Origin: CAUZIZ01 sp965218775
GTDB taxonomy: Bacteria > Acidobacteriota > UBA6911 > RPQK01 > JAJDTT01
Reading direction: 5' to 3'
Length of the DNA stretch: 64,000 nt
NCBI GenBank assembly: GCA_965218775.1
Contig: CBDCLS010000006.1
Location: forward strand, 372,001-436,000
The position numbers were made by a program, and so were the translations under genes. Under the pieces are notes generated by a model that saw only the letters and a list, made by a program, of their open reading frames with translations, searched no databases and had not been told where the DNA came from. Shown here in pieces: positions 9,036 through 17,065 of this stretch. Numbering within the stretch: position 1 is the first letter of the stretch; each line of letters opens with the position of its first letter.

Positions 9036-9974
9036 ATGAAATCGAACACGTGGGTGCGAAAACCCTTTTTCATCTTTTTTTTCGGTCTTCTATCCATCCT
9101 GCCGGGCCTGAGGGGCCAATCGGTTGAGAGCCAGGATGGCCAGGGACAGGAACCGATCCGAGTTGAGGTGGATGCCGTCAACATTCTGGTCACCGTTAAC
9201 GACAAGGACACGGGCACCTTCGTGACGAATCTGCAACCCCGCGACTTCAGCATCTACGAGAATGGAGTGCGGCAACAAATCTCGAACTTCAGCCAGCAAA
9301 CCAACCTTCCCCTAACCATCGCCCTGTGCATCGACTCCAGTTCCAGCGTCAAACTCAAGCTGGAGTTCGAAAAGGAGGCCGCCACCGACTTTCTCTTCGC
9401 CGTACTGCGGCCGACCGACAGAGCCCTTCTGGTTGAGTTCGACACTGGGGTCACACTGCTTCACGACTTCACCTCCAATCCCAACGACCTGCTGCAGGAG
9501 ATCGATTCGCTGCGGGCGGGAGGGGGCACCTCCCTCTATGACGCGGTCTACCTGGTGACCGAGCAGAAGATGCTCGAGGAGGAAGGCCGGAAGACGCTCG
9601 TCATTCTGTCTGACGGATCCGATCTGACCAGCAAGCGCAGCTTTGAGGAAGCCCTGCAGATGGCCTACAAGTCGGAGGCGGCCGTCTATGCCATCAGCAC
9701 CTCCCGGTTCGGAGCCGAGATCGACCATGAAGGGGACAAGTTACTGAAGAGGCTAACGGAGAGTACCGGTGGCACCGTCTTCTTTCCTCACTCCTCGAAC
9801 CGGCTCGGCCCTGCCTTCGACACCATCAACAAAGAGCTGAGAAGCCAGTACAACGTCGCCTACATCCCGAAGAACAAGAAGAAAGATGGCAAGTTCAGGA
9901 AGCTAGAGGTGAAGGTCCGGCGGGATGACATTCGGGTCCGTCACCGCAAGGGCTACTTCGCGCCTGTGGACTGA
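9036..9974 (+). CDS. Secreted VWA-domain protein (acidobacterial type)
   Basis: 312 aa with an export signal (FFIFFFGLLSILPGLRGQ). The short N-terminal domain VRVEVDAVNILVTVND-like..LQPRDFSIYENGVRQQISNF is typical of the acidobacterial VWFA-related family. The VWA domain follows, with MIDAS residues in CIDSSSSVK, a threonine in GGGTSLYDA and an aspartate in VILSDGSDLTS. Expected to bind a divalent cation and a partner outside the cytoplasmic membrane. It starts 12 bp after rluD. Partner unknown. Confidence 0.85.
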   Translation: MKSNTWVRKPFFIFFFGLLSILPGLRGQSVESQDGQGQEPIRVEVDAVNILVTVNDKDTGTFVTNLQPRDFSIYENGVRQQISNFSQQTNLPLTIALCIDSSSSVKLKLEFEKEAATDFLFAVLRPTDRALLVEFDTGVTLLHDFTSNPNDLLQEIDSLRAGGGTSLYDAVYLVTEQKMLEEEGRKTLVILSDGSDLTSKRSFEEALQMAYKSEAAVYAISTSRFGAEIDHEGDKLLKRLTESTGGTVFFPHSSNRLGPAFDTINKELRSQYNVAYIPKNKKKDGKFRKLEVKVRRDDIRVRHRKGYFAPVD

Positions 9975-9984
9975 TTCCTTCCCT

Positions 9985-10111
9985 GCTGAACCTTTTCTCC
10001 CTTGCCTTTGCCCTTGCCCGTGCCCGCGAGTGCTCGCACGATCTTCCCGTCTTTCTCTGGCCTGGATGCCACCAAGAGATGAAGTCGGGCACGGGCAAAG
10101 GCACGGGAGGA
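9985..10111. repeat. Second GCCCTT/GGGCAC inverted microrepeat element
   Basis: The left arm has TGCC/GCCC units (CTTGCCTTTGCCCTTGCCCG), the right arm AGTCGGGCACGGGCAAAGGC. It lies between the VWA gene and a convergent glycosyltransferase, whose stop codon (10114-10116) is three bases from the repeat end. Same family and same kind of position as 2729-2850. Confidence 0.6.
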
Positions 10112-10113
10112 GG

Positions 10114-10989
10114 CTAAACACGTACTCCCCACTGGCCTCGAAGGAGTTCCTCCCGGAGCTGTTGGGCCACCCGAGACCAACGGCGGACCAAGTCGTGGTA
10201 GCCGTGCGCCCGTTTCACGTTCCGACGCTTGGTCGCACCCTGAGCCAGGACGGCAGCCTTGGCAACAATCTCCCCGGCGGTCCACAGCTTCTGAATCGGC
10301 GTCAGCAGCTCACCTTCAAAGGTCTTGAGCAGGGCCTTGACACGGTAACGGTCCATCCCCCACCTGCTGCGCGAGAGTTGATCGGAGTGGCCTCCGGTCT
10401 TTACCGTGAGAGCCTCCGGAACCAGACAGATGGGCCGCCGGCTGAAGAGACGCAGCCACAGCTCGTAGTCTTCACAGACCGGCAAGGACTCGTCGAAGCC
10501 TCCACCATCTTCCAGGACACGGCGGTGCAGAAGCACCGAGCTGGGGCTGACGATGCAGCGGGGAAGACAGTGTTGATAGATCCACCCCCCGTACTTACGG
10601 TGAATCTTCTTGGGATTGACCCGACGTCCTCTTCGAATCCAGATTTCATCGGTGTGCACAATCTCATACTGAAGATTTTCCTGCAGCGCCTGCAGCTGCG
10701 CCTGTAGCTTGCCTGGTAGCCAGTAGTCATCACTGTCGAGGAACGCGATCCAGGGATATCGAGCAGCCTCTACACCCAGGTTCCGAGCGCGACTGACTCC
10801 TGAATGTGGCTGAAAAAGACATCGGACGCGCCCTCCTTCAAGGCTCCGCATCAGCTGACGAGTGCCGTCGGTCGACCCATCGTCGACCACGATCAGCTCC
10901 CATTCTCGGAAGGTCTGTTCGAACACCGAACCCACCGCTCTCAAGAGCAGTTCCTTCCGCTTGTAGACGGGGATAACGACGCTGACCAT
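10114..10989 (-). CDS. Family 2 glycosyltransferase
   Basis: GT-A fold glycosyltransferase, 291 aa. N-terminal MVSVVIPVYKRKELLLRAV, nucleotide-binding VVDDGSTDGT, the metal-binding DxD equivalent FLDSDDYW and the acceptor-side CEDYELWLRL are all in the expected order. It probably transfers a nucleotide sugar onto a cell-surface glycan; the sugar cannot be told. Divergent from ihfA and convergent with the VWA gene, so likely a single-gene unit. Confidence 0.9.
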   Translation of the reverse strand: MVSVVIPVYKRKELLLRAVGSVFEQTFREWELIVVDDGSTDGTRQLMRSLEGGRVRCLFQPHSGVSRARNLGVEAARYPWIAFLDSDDYWLPGKLQAQLQALQENLQYEIVHTDEIWIRRGRRVNPKKIHRKYGGWIYQHCLPRCIVSPSSVLLHRRVLEDGGGFDESLPVCEDYELWLRLFSRRPICLVPEALTVKTGGHSDQLSRSRWGMDRYRVKALLKTFEGELLTPIQKLWTAGEIVAKAAVLAQGATKRRNVKRAHGYHDLVRRWSRVAQQLREELLRGQWGVRV

Positions 10990-11041
10990 CCTTACTCCGG
11001 ATCAGTCCCACAGATCTTCGGACGCGATCCATGTAGTTTTC

Positions 11042-11071
11042 TTGACAGTCGAAAAGACCCCTGTTTATGAT
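11042..11071 (+). promoter_or_regulatory. Probable sigma70 promoter of ihfA-merR
   Basis: A perfect -35 TTGACA (11042-11047), 18-bp spacer, -10 TATGAT (11066-11071), 48 bp before the ihfA start and in the divergent gap from the glycosyltransferase. Confidence 0.6.
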
Positions 11072-11118
11072 GGAGAAGGTCCAGCGAGCCCCCGCCCCCG
11101 GCAGACTGGTTAATTTCC

Positions 11119-11385
11119 ATGGTGAAGGCGGATCTAGCTCGTATTGTCCACGACACCCACGGCGGCTTTTCTCACGAAGAGGCAACGCAGCTAGTGGATC
11201 TTCTCCTCGACAAAATCAAGTCGACCTTGATCCGGGGCGAGAGCGTCAAACTCGCCGGCTTCGGATCGTTTCGTGTCGTGACGCGTAAGCCCCGTCTGGG
11301 ACATAATCCCCAGACGAAAGCCCCAATTCAACTGGGTCCGCGAAAACAGGTAACCTTTCGTCTCTCCCGGTTGTTGGACTTTTGA
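11119..11385 (+). CDS. ihfA: Integration host factor alpha-type DNA-bending protein
   Basis: 88-aa HU/IHF fold: helical N-terminus MVKADLARIVHDTHGGFSHE, the turn GESVKLAGFGSFRV, and the DNA-bending arm with the conserved proline (LGHNPQTKAPIQLGPRKQV). The pairing with a MerR-type gene 9 bp downstream is the usual bacterial ihfA-merR arrangement and favours IHF-alpha over HU, although sequence alone cannot fully separate them. Such proteins assist tyrosine recombinases, relevant to the island next door. Confidence 0.85.
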   Translation: MVKADLARIVHDTHGGFSHEEATQLVDLLLDKIKSTLIRGESVKLAGFGSFRVVTRKPRLGHNPQTKAPIQLGPRKQVTFRLSRLLDF

Positions 11386-11394
11386 TCGAGGACT

Positions 11395-11760
11395 ATGCCT
11401 AGACACGGAAAACTGTTCTACAAAATCGGGGAAGTATGCAAAACCTGTGGGATCCCCGCACATGTCCTCCGATACTGGGAATCTGAGTTCCCAGATCTAT
11501 CGCCCACCAAAAACAGATCAGGGCAGCGTCTGTACCGTGAAAAAGACGTTCAGATCATACAGGCAATCAAGCACCTCCTCTATGAGGAAGGCTACACCAT
11601 AGCGGGTGCCAGCAAGAGGTTGAGGAGCAACGGCCACCGCTCTGAGGACCTCCCCCTGTTCCTCAAGGCCGCCCAGAGAAAGGATCAGGAGCAGGTAGAC
11701 GAAATCAAGAAGGATCTTCAAGACCTGCTCAGGGACCTGGATAGTGATCCTCAGCCCTGA
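11395..11760 (+). CDS. MerR-family transcriptional regulator
   Basis: 121 aa. N-terminal winged HTH: FYKIGEVCKTCGIPAHVLRYWE, then RLYREKDVQIIQAIKHLLYEEGYTIAGASKRL. The C-terminal tail is a short charged coiled coil (KDQEQVDEIKKDLQDLLRDL) with no metal-binding cysteines, so no metal-sensing role is suggested. Nine bases after ihfA and clearly in its operon. Target unknown. Confidence 0.88.
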   Translation: MPRHGKLFYKIGEVCKTCGIPAHVLRYWESEFPDLSPTKNRSGQRLYREKDVQIIQAIKHLLYEEGYTIAGASKRLRSNGHRSEDLPLFLKAAQRKDQEQVDEIKKDLQDLLRDLDSDPQP

Positions 11761-11888
11761 CCCAGTGAGCAGTTCTAGACCTGACTGCCCTCGAACAGAA
11801 CCGCTACCCTCCCGTCATCCTTGACATTGAAACCCGTACCAGTCCAAGCTTTTAGCCACGGCTAAATTTTGAAACGAGGACCTACTCC

Positions 11889-12905
11889 ATGGCACCCAAG
11901 GGAGCAAGTAAAGAAGGAAAAGTGAGCAGACGCTCGCTGTTGGGCGGCACGCTGGGTGTCGCTGGCCTGGTGGGGGGTAGCTCCCTGGTCGGCTCGGCGC
12001 CCGAGCCCGATTCCGATTCCGAAACAACCCACGCGCATCATGCCGGGCTGCTGTCCACTGTGGGAGAGGTCGATCTGAGTGAGTTCGATCCCTCCAAGTT
12101 CCTCTACAACTTTGATTACGGCAAGGTTAGCCAACTACCGGATGGCAGGGTCCTACGAGAATGGGACATTCTTGCGCTCGACAAGGAAATCGAGGTGGCT
12201 CCAGGAGTCTACTTCCCCGCCTGGACCTACAACGGCCACGTTCCGGGCCCCACGATGCGTTGCACCGAGGGAGATCAGCTCCGGATCAACTTCAAGAACG
12301 GGGGCACCCATCCGCATACCATCCACTTTCACGGTTTTCATCCGTCCAACATGGATGGGGTCTTCGAAATCATACCACCGGGAAAGGAATACATTTACGA
12401 ATTCGAAGCCGAGCCTCGCGGACTCCACCTCTACCACTGCCATGCAATCCCGCTGAAACGTCACATCCACAAAGGGCTCTATGGAGCCTTCATCGTGGAT
12501 CCGAAGGAAGGACGTTCGCCGGCGAAAGAACTGGTCATGGTCATGAACGGCTTCGACACCAATTTCGACTCGGAGAACGAGATCTACGCCGTCAACACCG
12601 TCGCCTTTCACTACCATCGGCATCCGATCGAGGTTCGACTAGGAGAGCCGGTGCGCATCTATCTGGTGAATCTGCTGGAGTTTGATCTGATCAATTCGTT
12701 CCACGTTCACGGTCACTTCTTCGACGTCTATCGCACCGGGACCAGGACGACCGCAGACGAGTTCACCGATACCATCATGTTGTGCCAGGGAGAGCGCCAC
12801 GTCCTCGAGCTCGATTTTCGTCATCCCGGCAAGTTCATGTTTCACGCCCACCAGAGTGAATTTGCCGAGCTGGGCTGGATGGGTTTCTTCGACGTCAAGG
12901 CCTGA
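11889..12905 (+). CDS. Two-domain multicopper oxidase, Tat-exported
   Basis: 338 aa with a Tat-like signal (VSRRSLLGGTLGVAGLVGG). Two cupredoxin domains. Domain 1 carries HTIHFHGFH and LYHCHAIPLKRHIHKGLYG, giving the Cys-His type 1 copper site. Domain 2 carries FHVHGHFF and FMFHAHQSEFAELG, which keeps HxH but lacks the Cys. This fits a two-domain laccase or nitrite-reductase-like oxidase with the type 1 copper in domain 1. It is three bases before a ZIP-type transporter gene, so the pair probably handles metal oxidation and transport. Substrate unknown. Confidence 0.85.
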   Translation: MAPKGASKEGKVSRRSLLGGTLGVAGLVGGSSLVGSAPEPDSDSETTHAHHAGLLSTVGEVDLSEFDPSKFLYNFDYGKVSQLPDGRVLREWDILALDKEIEVAPGVYFPAWTYNGHVPGPTMRCTEGDQLRINFKNGGTHPHTIHFHGFHPSNMDGVFEIIPPGKEYIYEFEAEPRGLHLYHCHAIPLKRHIHKGLYGAFIVDPKEGRSPAKELVMVMNGFDTNFDSENEIYAVNTVAFHYHRHPIEVRLGEPVRIYLVNLLEFDLINSFHVHGHFFDVYRTGTRTTADEFTDTIMLCQGERHVLELDFRHPGKFMFHAHQSEFAELGWMGFFDVKA

Positions 12906-12908
12906 TTC

Positions 12909-14075
12909 GTGAAACGCTGGCTGCAAGGACTCTTTCCGTTACTGCTTCTGGGGGCGCTGCTTCTCGTCTTCTTCAGCTTTGGGCCCCTGGGAATCTTCCA
13001 GGCCGCGTTCCCTCCAATGGAAGAGCTGACCATCGATCGGATCGATCTTCCGGGACCCCACAAGATGATTGTCCACGTCGTGAACGGGGGACCGGAACCG
13101 GTCACGGTTGCCCAGGTAACGGTCGACGACGCCCTCTGGCAGTTCACAACCGAGCCTTCCGAAAAGACGATTCCCCGCCTGGGTCGAATGAAGATCACCC
13201 TTCCCTATCCCTGGGTGGAGGGGGAGACCCATGAGGTTTCCCTTCTGACCTCGACCGGCCTGACCTTCAGCCGCGAGATACCGGTGGCGACCCGTTCGCC
13301 GGTGGTGAACTCAACCTACTTCTGGACCTTCTCCCTGCTCGGACTGTACGCCGGAGTGATTCCGGTCTTTCTGGGTCTGCTCTGGTACCCGTTTCTACGC
13401 GACATGTCCTCACGTTGGCTGGACTTTTTTCTGAGCCTGACGGTGGGTTTGCTCTTCTTCCTGGCGGTAGACACGCTGACCGAGTCGCTGGAGACAGCGG
13501 ATCGCGTTGCAGGAGCCTTTCAGGGTGTCGCCCTGGTAGCGATGGGTATCTTCGGCACCATCTCGCTGCTCTTCTATCTGGCCCGGAGCAAGCCTGAGCG
13601 CTCCGACAAGACGACGGCAGAGGGACGGCTCTGGACTTCGCTGATGGTCGCCGTGGGAATCGGACTCCACAACCTGGGAGAGGGCCTCGCCATAGGTTCC
13701 GCCTACGCTATCGGTGAAATCGCCCTGGGAACGTTCCTGGTGGTGGGCTTCACGCTCCACAACCTGACGGAAGGCCTGGGGATCGTAGCCCCGATTGCCA
13801 GGGATCGCGCCAGCCTGGGCCGGCTTTGCCTGCTGGGCACCCTGGCCGGAGGGCCTACCATCATCGGTACCTGGATCGGGGGCTTCAGCTACTCCCCGGT
13901 CCTGGCCACCGTCTTTCTGGCAATCGGCACCGGCGCCATTCTCCAGGTCATCTACGAAATCGGCCGGATCCTGATCGGGAACAAGGATGCAGCCTGGCTA
14001 AGCGGCTACAGCTTCTCTGGTTTCGTCCTGGGCCTGCTAATCATGTACGCAACCGGCCTCCTGACAGTAGCCTGA
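12909..14075 (+). CDS. ZIP-family metal transporter with N-terminal extracytoplasmic domain
   Basis: 388 aa, GTG start three bases after the oxidase stop. One N-terminal membrane segment (FPLLLLGALLLVFFSFGPLG), then about 100 residues of predicted beta-rich soluble domain, then multiple membrane segments with the ZIP metal-binding helices GIGLHNLGEGLAIG and GFTLHNLTEGLGI. ZIP proteins move Zn, Fe or Mn toward the cytoplasm. The extra domain and the neighbouring oxidase hint at delivery of an oxidised or reduced metal, which is inference. Confidence 0.85.
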   Translation: MKRWLQGLFPLLLLGALLLVFFSFGPLGIFQAAFPPMEELTIDRIDLPGPHKMIVHVVNGGPEPVTVAQVTVDDALWQFTTEPSEKTIPRLGRMKITLPYPWVEGETHEVSLLTSTGLTFSREIPVATRSPVVNSTYFWTFSLLGLYAGVIPVFLGLLWYPFLRDMSSRWLDFFLSLTVGLLFFLAVDTLTESLETADRVAGAFQGVALVAMGIFGTISLLFYLARSKPERSDKTTAEGRLWTSLMVAVGIGLHNLGEGLAIGSAYAIGEIALGTFLVVGFTLHNLTEGLGIVAPIARDRASLGRLCLLGTLAGGPTIIGTWIGGFSYSPVLATVFLAIGTGAILQVIYEIGRILIGNKDAAWLSGYSFSGFVLGLLIMYATGLLTVA

Positions 14076-14150
14076 CTGACCCTCGAACCAAGCTCAGCCT
14101 CCGTTGCTCCGCGTCTCGTGTTTGATATATGATGCCCTCTCCTTCCCGGT

Positions 14151-14227
14151 CGGGACGTAGCGCAGCCTGGTAGCGCACCTGAATGGGGTTCAGGGGGTCG
14201 GGAGTTCGAATCTCCCCGTCCCGACCA
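14151..14227 (+). tRNA. tRNA-Pro(GGG)
   Basis: 77 nt. Acceptor CGGGACG pairs with CGTCCCG, followed by A and encoded CCA. The D arm is GCGC..CGC, the anticodon stem CCTGA/TCAGG with loop ATGGGGT giving anticodon GGG, and the T arm GGGAG-TTCGAAT-CTCCC. It is intact and serves as the insertion site of the island; its 3' part is repeated at 61806-61858. Confidence 0.95.
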
Positions 14228-14231
14228 ATCT
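14179..14231 (+). repeat. attL: left 53-bp direct repeat in tRNA-Pro
   Basis: Runs from the anticodon stem to four bases past CCA. Every base matches 61806-61858. Integration into the 3' half of a tRNA gene that restores an intact copy is typical of tyrosine recombinases. Confidence 0.88.
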
Positions 14232-14279
14232 ATCTTTCATCCCATCAATAACTTAGATAGTTAGAGCTGACCTCGCTGT

Positions 14280-14410
14280 AGCCTGATCCAGAATCAGGCT
14301 AACACATGGCAAACATTCAAACATTTGGTCGTCTACCCGGGGTAGATAGCCCCTTCCGGGATCATTCTCATCTGTGGTCTTCAGGCCAGCCAGCGGGCCA
14401 GGGTAGACGA
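14280..14410. other. Left-end inverted repeats of the island
   Basis: AGCCTGAT/ATCAGGCT (14280-14300, five-base loop), then TCGTCTACCC (14329-14338) and its exact reverse complement GGGTAGACGA (14401-14410). They lie in the first 230 bp inside attL, where arm sites for integrase or excisionase would be expected, but no protein site can be shown. Confidence 0.3.
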
Positions 14411-14452
14411 AAGCCCGCGAGCGTCACCGCCGAGCAGGCGTCGCGGGCTTTT
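14410..14452 (-). terminator. Probable terminator of the O-methyltransferase gene
   Basis: Arms AAAGCCCGCGA (14410-14420) and TCGCGGGCTTT (14441-14451) form an 11-bp GC-rich stem with a 20-base loop, 13 bp past the stop codon on the minus strand. The T-run is short. Confidence 0.55.
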
Positions 14453-14464
14453 GGCCCGACCGTT

Positions 14465-15466
14465 CTAGGCGGTGAATTCGATGACGGATAGGTCGCCTGC
14501 GGGATACTCGGCGCCGACTCTGAGACCGGCTTCCAGCCCCAGCGAAGTGAGCTCGGCCACGCCGCGTTCGCGCCCGCCGAAGTAGGCGAGCAACCTCAGG
14601 TCCATGTCGGTGCGCGGTGATTTACCGTCGCCTCCCGTCTTTTCCACGATAAAGACCTTTCCGGCTGGGCCCGCTGCCTCCGCGCACCGCCGCAGGATCG
14701 TACACGCCGCTTCGTCATCCCAGTCGTGGAGGACGGCGCAGAGTAGATAGCCTCCCACACCCGAAGGCAGCGGATCGAAAAAGCTCCCGGACACGACATC
14801 GCTCCGGTCATCGAATCCTGCCGACTTCAGCGTCTGCCGCGCAGCCTCCGCCGTGCCGGGTCGTTCAAATACCGTGCCCCGCAATGTCGGGTGCACGCTC
14901 AGAACGGCAGCGATCAGAGTTCCGTTGCCCCCTCCGACATCGATCAGGTGGCCGAGTGAACCCCAGTCATAGGACGCGACGACCTGGGGAGCCCAGGCTG
15001 CAACGTCAGCGCCCATCTGCCCATCGAACGACTCCCTCAGCGCAGGGTCCGATGCCAGGTCGTCCCAGAACCCTCGGCCAAAGTGCAAGGGGAAGCTCGC
15101 CCGACCGGTGCGTATGGAGTGCAGCAGATCTACCAGGGACAGATCAGCCCGGCCCACTGCGTTCTCGATGTCCAGTCGAGCTCGGGTCCCAGAAGGGTGG
15201 TCGTCGCGCAGCGATTCGCCTAGAGAGGTCAGAGAGTATTGGCCCACGTCGTTGCATCTGAGCACATCTAGCGAAACAAGATGCCGCAGCAAGCGATCGA
15301 GAGCGTCGGTGTTTGCGCGGGCCGCCCGGGCCAGCTCCGGCGCCGTACACGGCCCACGGGTGATGTGGTCGGCCACGCGAAGGGTTGCCGCGACCCGCAG
15401 CGCCATCGGCGTCACGAGGTCGGCCATGGGCCACAACCCGGCGTCTGGTCTGCCTTCCTTCGCCAC
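14465..15466 (-). CDS. SAM-dependent O-methyltransferase (family 2, hydroxyneurosporene-type)
   Basis: 333 aa. The N-terminal dimerisation winged helix (MALRVAATLRVADHITRGPC..LARAARANTDALDRLLRHL) precedes a Rossmann methyltransferase domain with SAM motif HLIDVGGGNGTLIA and the catalytic-base region LHDWDDEAA. Proteins of this family methylate hydroxyls of small aromatic or polyketide-like products. Codon use is GC-rich and it stands alone at the left end of the island, both suggesting transfer. No biosynthetic partner genes are near, so it may act on an exogenous compound. Confidence 0.9.
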   Translation of the reverse strand: MAKEGRPDAGLWPMADLVTPMALRVAATLRVADHITRGPCTAPELARAARANTDALDRLLRHLVSLDVLRCNDVGQYSLTSLGESLRDDHPSGTRARLDIENAVGRADLSLVDLLHSIRTGRASFPLHFGRGFWDDLASDPALRESFDGQMGADVAAWAPQVVASYDWGSLGHLIDVGGGNGTLIAAVLSVHPTLRGTVFERPGTAEAARQTLKSAGFDDRSDVVSGSFFDPLPSGVGGYLLCAVLHDWDDEAACTILRRCAEAAGPAGKVFIVEKTGGDGKSPRTDMDLRLLAYFGGRERGVAELTSLGLEAGLRVGAEYPAGDLSVIEFTA

Positions 15467-15593
15467 GGTGCTCCTTTCAGCAGAAATGCGAGTCTGCTCA
15501 GGCGTTCTTTCGCGACGGTCGGAGTGCGGTATGGTCTCAATTTCAAGACCCCGTCCATTGAACCAATCACGATTTTTAGGCTTTACTCGCGGC

Positions 15594-16061
15594 TCACCTC
15601 AGAAAGTCTTCAAGGTCTGGGACAGTCGGGCCAGGAATGTTGAGGCGCTGTCGGCTTGCTGGCGTGAGACCGAAATCCTCGGCGAACTTCAAGAACAAGG
15701 TCCCGAAGTTCTTCTCGATGGTCGCATAGGGGCTCTTCCGGACGACGCCACGGTTGTCGGTAATGGTGAAGCCCTGCCCGGCGAGTTCTTCTTGTGCCTC
15801 GCGCCAGAGACCATAGCAGGAGCACATACCGAGGAAGGGCCCCAAATAAAGCGGTTCTAGGAGACCGTCAGGCAAAAGGTGCCGGGCCGTCTCTTCGCCG
15901 AATCGCCGTCCCTCCTCGGACATCCAGTCAGGAAATTCCAGCCAATCCGGCAAAGCCTCGTCAGATCTTTCGGCAGGCCGCTCGTATTGTCGCCGCCCTT
16001 TCTTCCCCCGGTTGCCCTCGACAATCTTGAGGCGACTCGGCTTGGGTTTTCGACCTCTCAT
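15594..16061 (-). CDS. P27-type phage terminase small subunit, orphan
   Basis: 155 aa beginning MRGRKPKPSRLKIVEGNRGKK, the characteristic basic start of P27-family small terminases, followed by PDWLEFPDWMSEEGRRFGEETARHL and a C-terminal YATIEKNFGTLFLKFAEDFGLTPASRQRL. In phages it recognises DNA for packaging. No large terminase, portal or capsid gene is nearby, so it is a remnant or a repurposed DNA-binding protein. A good Shine-Dalgarno (GGAGAAGG) precedes the ATG. Confidence 0.8.
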   Translation of the reverse strand: MRGRKPKPSRLKIVEGNRGKKGRRQYERPAERSDEALPDWLEFPDWMSEEGRRFGEETARHLLPDGLLEPLYLGPFLGMCSCYGLWREAQEELAGQGFTITDNRGVVRKSPYATIEKNFGTLFLKFAEDFGLTPASRQRLNIPGPTVPDLEDFLR

Positions 16062-16089
16062 TTTCCTTCTCCCTCGTCACCGCCCGTGT

Positions 16090-16109
16090 GACTTTTTTCA
16101 CAAAAAGTC
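16090..16109. other. Small perfect hairpin upstream of the terminase gene
   Basis: GACTTTTT-TCAC-AAAAAGTC, 30 bp before the terminase start. In the rest of 16110-16663 I see only the repeat copy listed at 16438 and no gene. Confidence 0.3.
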
Positions 16110-16437
16110 GGTCGTGTTTGTGATGCCACCGGGTGGTCTACACCGCTTATCTCCTAGCAATTCCACCTCCCCCCGCCCCCTCCTTGCACTAAGGTGAACA
16201 TTTGGTGAAGATAGTAGCACACGTCTGTGATGCTTCCGCTTCGGAGCCGTGCTCGAGACATCTGGGCACTGTTATTCCTTGGGTTGTCCATCGCCTGCTC
16301 CGCCCGGCACGCTGAGAACACAGAGATAGTTGGACTGACCGAGGGCGACCAACAGGCAATTGCGGATACCGCAACCGGCGTCAGCCTCGGTGGGAGCTAT
16401 CAGTGAACGACAGCTGCTTTGTGTTGAGTTGTATCAG

Positions 16438-16546
16438 CCCAGATCTGGCCGTACAAAAAGTGTCAGAATAGATTACCCCGAACGACCGCTTTCGCCTAGC
16501 GGACATTCAGATTTTCCCCGGAAGCGTCGAATGAACTACCGCAAAC
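16438..16546. repeat. Island palindromic repeat, copy 1
   Basis: Carries CAGATCTGGCCGTACAAA, GAACGACCGCTTTCGCCTAG, CGGACATTCAGATTTTCCCC and GTCGAATGAACTACCGCAAA in order. Same order as the copy split by a MITE at 43505-43757. Confidence 0.6.
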
Positions 16547-16663
16547 ACCCAAAAGCGGGACATCGAGTTGAACCTATTCGCCCGCGAGGGCTTCAATTTT
16601 TACCAATAGGTCCGGAAGTAGCAGTCGATTCACACCAAGCAACCCTACGATACCGAGGTCCAG

Positions 16664-17065
16664 TTACTCCCCCGTCGGCACCAGTCGCCTGAGTTCTTCG
16701 AACCAGTTGAGGACGACGTTGATTTGGGTAGCAGGCTCCTTCGTATTCTCGACCAGAACCCAACGTCGCCCATCGAGTGCAATGTCGTAATTTGGGAAAA
16801 CTGGCGTGGCTCCAGATCTGAGATCCGTCCCTAATTGGGGGTCCGAGAAGGGGCCAAGAGTCAGTGATCTAGCGGCTTTGACCGGCTTTTCATAGGAGAG
16901 AAGGTCCGGCGGGTCTAAAGCGGAGTCGTTCCGTCGATTTCCAGGCAAAGGTCTGAGATCCCCCTTCCCTTGGTCCGCGCGGTCAATTCCTACCGTGGCT
17001 GCGATGAGGAAAAACGCGAGCGCTCCGAGTGATATTCGTGCAGTTCTTAGTAGCAACCGCTTCAT
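16664..17065 (-). CDS. Small membrane-anchored protein with propeller-type C-terminal tail
   Basis: 133 aa from ATG 17063-17065, which overlaps the stop of the HTH-propeller gene as ATGA, so the two are translationally coupled. One N-terminal membrane segment or signal (ISLGALAFFLIAATVGI). The C-terminus, YDIALDGRRWVLVEN..PATQINVVLNWFEELRRLVPTG, is the usual end of acidobacterial PD40/kinase propeller proteins, here without the propeller. Function unknown; it may complete or regulate the partner propeller. Confidence 0.65.
   Translation of the reverse strand: MKRLLLRTARISLGALAFFLIAATVGIDRADQGKGDLRPLPGNRRNDSALDPPDLLSYEKPVKAARSLTLGPFSDPQLGTDLRSGATPVFPNYDIALDGRRWVLVENTKEPATQINVVLNWFEELRRLVPTGE

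Noticed and set aside
9925..10707. 260-codon plus-strand ORF
   Set aside because: Antisense to the glycosyltransferase and starting within the VWA gene and the microrepeat; no recognisable protein pattern.
16360..16692. 110-codon plus-strand ORF
   Set aside because: Runs through the palindromic repeat and has repeat-derived composition.
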